Under the pieces are notes generated by a model. That model searched no databases. It had not been told where the DNA came from and worked only from the letters and a program-made list of their open reading frames with translations. A program made the translations under genes and the position numbers. From NCBI RefSeq assembly GCF_002934545.1, contig NZ_PTJA01000007.1, positions 1-64,000 of the forward strand: a stretch of DNA of 64,000 bases, given 5' to 3'. Shown here in pieces: positions 60,883 to 64,000 of the stretch (within the stretch, counting starts at the first letter, position 1; every line of letters starts with the position of its first letter). The DNA is from Lacrimispora xylanisolvens. Its GTDB lineage: Bacteria; Bacillota; Clostridia; Lachnospirales; Lachnospiraceae.

Positions 60883-62559
60883 TCACAAAAGATGGTATTT
60901 TCTTGCAATACCTGCCAATTTTCTCCCTCCGGGAAAGCCATTTAACTCTGATTCATCAACACACTGGAATTTTAACAGTAAAACTCCATATACAATCACT
61001 GCTGCAGCGACAGCTGCTAAAACTCCCAATATATTATGTTTTAAGACAGCATGTACCAGGAAATAGACTCCATAACAGACAGCACCCATAATTCCCGCTG
61101 CCAGAGTGGGAAGAAAGAACGTCTTTTTAATCTCCTGTCTGTAATTTAAATATCTCCGGATCGAAAAACCATTGAGCAGGCACATGGTCAGTGCAAACAA
61201 TATATTGGAATATAAAACTCCATAGATCCCCATCTTAAAGGGATACAGCATCACCCAAAGAATTCCCACATGAAGAATCAGGGAAATAATTGCATTCTTT
61301 AAAGGCGTCTTCATATGATTAATCCCCTGAAGGACTGCATTGGTGACCGTTGACAGAGAGAAAAATACAACAGCTGAGGAACCATAGATCATCATCTTAA
61401 TCAGGGAAACGTTATCACTTCTGCTAAACAACAGATTACAGATAGGTCCTGCAAGGACAGTCAGTCCCACAGTGGAAGGAATTGCAATGATCATGGAAAA
61501 ACGAATTACCATGGATATCTTTCTGATAATCTGAGGTCTGCTTCTTTCCGCCACCGCCTGTGACAGGGATGGGATTAAGGCAGAAGCCAGAGAATTGGCT
61601 ATCGCCACCGGAATATTAAAAAGAAGCCGGTACTTACCGGAATAGATTCCCCAGTTGGCGGCAATTTCAGGAGCTCCCATTCCCATAGAAGCCATACTGA
61701 TACCATAGATGCTGTTATCAACAACAATGCTGATATTGTACGCCACACTGCTGAATACAATGGGAAGAACCGTCATAATCAATACTGCCGACAAACTGCC
61801 ATACGTCTCCAGATATCCGGAACGGTCTCTTCTTGACTGTCGTTTCATAACAGGCCGGTAGCTGAACAGGATAAATAAAAGGAATAAAAGCCCGGCAAGT
61901 GCACCTGCTCCAGTACCTATGGTTCCACCTGCTGCACCAAACGCATAGGAATACTGGGTAGATCCGTAGAGCGCATTGGAACGGACTCCCTCCTGAAAGA
62001 GCATGGCTGCTGCATAGATGCTGATGACTGCGTTGACAATCTGCTCAAAAATCTGGGAAATGGCCGTTGGAAGCATGGTGCCAATTCCCTGAAAATATCC
62101 TCTGAAGACTCCGAGATACGCAATAATTAAAATTGTGGGAGCCAGTGTTTTTAAGGCATAGCTGGTATAGGGCATCTTTAAAAAGTCATTGGCAAATAAA
62201 TCCGCTCCAAACCATAAAACTGCGGCTCCCAGACCCCCTACCACCGTTCCATAAAACAAAGATACTTTCAGCACCTTTATGGAATTAATATATTCCTTTC
62301 TCGCCAGCCTTACAGCAACCATCTTGGAAACTGCAGTGGGAAGACTGTAGGAGGAGACAATCAATAAAATGGAATAGATGGAGAAAGCCGAGCTATAATA
62401 GCCGTTTCCTTCATCTCCCAGAATATCTGCCAAGGGGATCCGGTAAAACATTCCGATTATTCGGACGATTATACCTGCAGCCGCAAGTATAATCCCCTGA
62501 ACAAGGAAGTTGGAACCGCCCCTTTTATTTGTTTTTCTGCCTGTCTTACTGTTTTCCAT
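60883..62559 (-). CDS. Lipid-linked oligosaccharide flippase (MOP family, SpoVB/MurJ-like)
   Basis: A 558-residue membrane protein with about 14 helices. The N-terminal GGSNFLVQGIILAAAGIIVRIIG-type start and YRIPLADILGDEGNGYYSSA are typical of the SpoVB/Wzx-like branch. VSSYSLPTAVSKMVAVRLAR and LPTAISQIFEQIVNAVISIY follow. Members move lipid-linked precursors (lipid II or polysaccharide units) across the membrane; SpoVB is needed for spore cortex. Which of these it does cannot be told here. Its start overlaps the DUF3048 lipoprotein gene by 14 nt, so they are coupled. Confidence 0.9.
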   Translation of the reverse strand: MENSKTGRKTNKRGGSNFLVQGIILAAAGIIVRIIGMFYRIPLADILGDEGNGYYSSAFSIYSILLIVSSYSLPTAVSKMVAVRLARKEYINSIKVLKVSLFYGTVVGGLGAAVLWFGADLFANDFLKMPYTSYALKTLAPTILIIAYLGVFRGYFQGIGTMLPTAISQIFEQIVNAVISIYAAAMLFQEGVRSNALYGSTQYSYAFGAAGGTIGTGAGALAGLLFLLFILFSYRPVMKRQSRRDRSGYLETYGSLSAVLIMTVLPIVFSSVAYNISIVVDNSIYGISMASMGMGAPEIAANWGIYSGKYRLLFNIPVAIANSLASALIPSLSQAVAERSRPQIIRKISMVIRFSMIIAIPSTVGLTVLAGPICNLLFSRSDNVSLIKMMIYGSSAVVFFSLSTVTNAVLQGINHMKTPLKNAIISLILHVGILWVMLYPFKMGIYGVLYSNILFALTMCLLNGFSIRRYLNYRQEIKKTFFLPTLAAGIMGAVCYGVYFLVHAVLKHNILGVLAAVAAAVIVYGVLLLKFQCVDESELNGFPGGRKLAGIARKYHLL

Positions 62560-63700
62560 AAATTTCTACTTTGGGAGAATCCTGTGCCGAAACAATGCAA
62601 ACCCAGGTCTTCCCCTGGTTCAGGATGATCTCGTTATTCTCCATATCGTAATAATGTGTGGGCCCGAATTCTCCATCCTTAGACCATTTCACCGGAATAG
62701 CCCGGCCCCCGGTCACATACATTCCGAACGAATCATTGTGAACATTAATGTTAAGATATTCGGTTGTTGCATAATGAGCAGAGGGACAATACTGGAGTAT
62801 GATATTCTTCACTTTGATCTGTCCTTCGTCTCCCTGATGAGCTTTTCCGTACTGATATCTGTAATAAAGCCCGTCATCCTCATGATACTCAAACCATGGC
62901 TTATTATAAACATAGCCAGGATAAACCTTATAAGCATCCTTTACACTTTCTGCATCTTTTAAGGTAACCTCATGACCTGTTTTGGCAAACCGGTAGTGTC
63001 CCTTATAGTCAGAATTATATTCCCTTTTAAAGCCCAGCTTTTCTATGGACTTGTTTAACCGTTCTCCGCTGGTATAGGCATTGTGAGGAGATTTCCGGTC
63101 AGAGGAACGAAAATATGCCACAGAACCAATGGCCTCAAGACCATTGATATGATCCAGGTTGTTTAAATAAGGTTTGGCAAAGGTGCTCTGCCCGAAATGG
63201 GCATATACAGCATCAAATTCACGTGCAAAGTATGTATAATATGTCCGGCAGCTTCTGACCGAACCGATTCTTGAAAGATTATCATAATCTTCTATAATAG
63301 CCATATACCGGTTCATTCCGCCTTCTACCGGAGCTTCATATACAACTCCTGCACGGTTGATTCCATATTGAGGCAAAGCCTCCTTATCATTGCTCATCAT
63401 CACTGCTACCGGTCTCCGGTTTCCGATTGATGCATCCACCATCTCCCCGGTTAAGTAGCTGCGTATTTTACCATCTTTTTCGATACGTTCTTCATTGGTA
63501 TAGTATTCACCGGATTCTGTCTCTTCCCCGGAGGATTGCTCTGTACTGCTGTTTATGCGGATTTCTTCTGTCGATTGTTCTTTCTGTGATTCTGACTGCA
63601 GATTTGTAACAGATACTTCCTCGTATTTTTTACTGCAGCCAGTTAACAGGGCTGCAGACAGCATTCCTATCGCAAAACCAAACCATACCCCTTTTCTCAT
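62546..63700 (-). CDS. DUF3048 (YerB-like) lipoprotein
   Basis: A 384-residue lipoprotein: the signal ends LLTGCSKK (Cys22), followed by a Ser/Glu-rich linker. The conserved DUF3048 body has NRRPVAVMMSNDKEALPQYG, GVVYEAPVEGGMNRYMAI, IGSVRSCRTYYTYFAREFDA and AHFGQSTFAKPYL. The family is common in Firmicutes, exported, with unknown function. It overlaps the ybeY stop by four bases and the flippase start by 14 nt, so these three genes are one unit. Confidence 0.92.
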   Translation of the reverse strand: MRKGVWFGFAIGMLSAALLTGCSKKYEEVSVTNLQSESQKEQSTEEIRINSSTEQSSGEETESGEYYTNEERIEKDGKIRSYLTGEMVDASIGNRRPVAVMMSNDKEALPQYGINRAGVVYEAPVEGGMNRYMAIIEDYDNLSRIGSVRSCRTYYTYFAREFDAVYAHFGQSTFAKPYLNNLDHINGLEAIGSVAYFRSSDRKSPHNAYTSGERLNKSIEKLGFKREYNSDYKGHYRFAKTGHEVTLKDAESVKDAYKVYPGYVYNKPWFEYHEDDGLYYRYQYGKAHQGDEGQIKVKNIILQYCPSAHYATTEYLNINVHNDSFGMYVTGGRAIPVKWSKDGEFGPTHYYDMENNEIILNQGKTWVCIVSAQDSPKVEIYGKQ

Positions 63701-64000
63701 CTTACGTATCCCCTCCGACTTAAAATTTCTTCCTGCTTTTGTTCCATGACAAGACGCTCTTCCTCCTGCATATGGTCATAACCGAATAAATGCAGCATGC
63801 TGTGAGCGATTAAAAATGCCAGCTCCCGTTCTACGGAATGCCCGTATTTTTCCGCCTGCTCCTCAACCTTATCAACAGAGACCACAATATCTCCCAGAAG
63901 TAGCTCTCCTGTCTCCGGGTTAAAGGAATCATAGGATTCCTCTTCCAGATGATCAAAATTGGCTGGTAATTCATATTCAATCATGGGAAAGGAAAGTACA
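63697..64000 (-). CDS. ybeY: rRNA maturation endoribonuclease YbeY, C-terminal part
   Basis: The C-terminal ~100 residues of YbeY; the 5' end lies past the right edge. The frame is open to the last base, giving VLSFPMIEYE, which is the family block before the metal site. The zinc motif is HSMLHLFGYDH (His-x3-His-x5-His). The protein takes part in 16S rRNA 3'-end processing and ribosome quality control. The start at 63984 in the open frame is internal, not the real one. Confidence 0.95.
   Translation of the reverse strand, partial: VLSFPMIEYELPANFDHLEEESYDSFNPETGELLLGDIVVSVDKVEEQAEKYGHSVERELAFLIAHSMLHLFGYDHMQEEERLVMEQKQEEILSRRGYVR

Overview
The window looks like chromosomal DNA from an anaerobic Firmicute of the Lachnospiraceae (Clostridium / Lacrimispora type). 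The main reasons are moderately AT-rich codon use, strong AGGAGG ribosome-binding sites, a glmS ribozyme, SepF and DUF4321 and DUF3048 proteins, a BofC-like and a SpoVB-like protein, and a complete minCDE-rodA-mreCD-PBP2 block. This assignment is an inference; there is no rRNA in the window. Almost every gene is on the minus strand. The only plus-strand genes are glmS and a three-gene TetR operon (13040-17392). I see no tRNA, rRNA, CRISPR array, phage or insertion sequence.

Layout. (1) 1-6364: a sulfur-flavoured group (TauE/SafE permease running off the left edge, AraC regulator, cytoplasmic Cys-type sulfatase), two secreted proteins of unknown role (one with a YHYH motif), and an LCP cell-wall ligase. 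(2) 6611-12567: a Ugp-like operon of ABC ATPase, two permeases, lipoprotein binding protein, glycerophosphodiesterase and HAD phosphatase. A possible Pho box sits at its promoter. (3) 12664-14920: glmS with promoter, self-cleaving ribozyme and terminator. (4) 14947-17392: a TetR regulator, a DUF4097-like lipoprotein and a TVP38-family membrane protein, with the same 19-nt putative operator before the first two genes. (5) 17443-25897: nine genes that match, protein by protein, the poorly understood E. coli yhf operon (yhfZ, Y, U, T, php, S, X, W). The gene order is rearranged and a compact amidase-signature protein is inserted. An identical 18-nt element lies before yhfZ and before yhfY. This is the most interesting system in the window.

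(6) 26015-32781: nucleotide-kinase-like protein, rluD, lspA, aroB, sepF, yggS, a HlyD-like protein and a small P-loop protein. Two tandem 52-nt repeats lie between sepF and aroB. (7) 32871-42511: a cell-shape and division block (D,D-carboxypeptidase, mgsA, rodA, minE, minD, minC, a very long PBP2, mreD, mreC, radC, DUF4321). mreB is missing from its usual place. (8) 42602-50954: PLP lyase, miaA, mutL, mutS, miaB from one good promoter. (9) 51084-54453: an Lsa-type ABC-F antibiotic-protection protein behind a long leader, then orphan motAB. (10) 54610-64000: proline synthesis (proA, proB) with two small genes between them, two flavoproteins, a BofC-like protein, a lipid-linked oligosaccharide flippase, a DUF3048 lipoprotein and the C-terminal part of ybeY running off the right edge.

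Together the window is mostly housekeeping (envelope growth, division, tRNA modification, mismatch repair) punctuated by accessory metabolic operons with their own regulators. Names rest on motif recognition and remembered family sequences; no database search was run.
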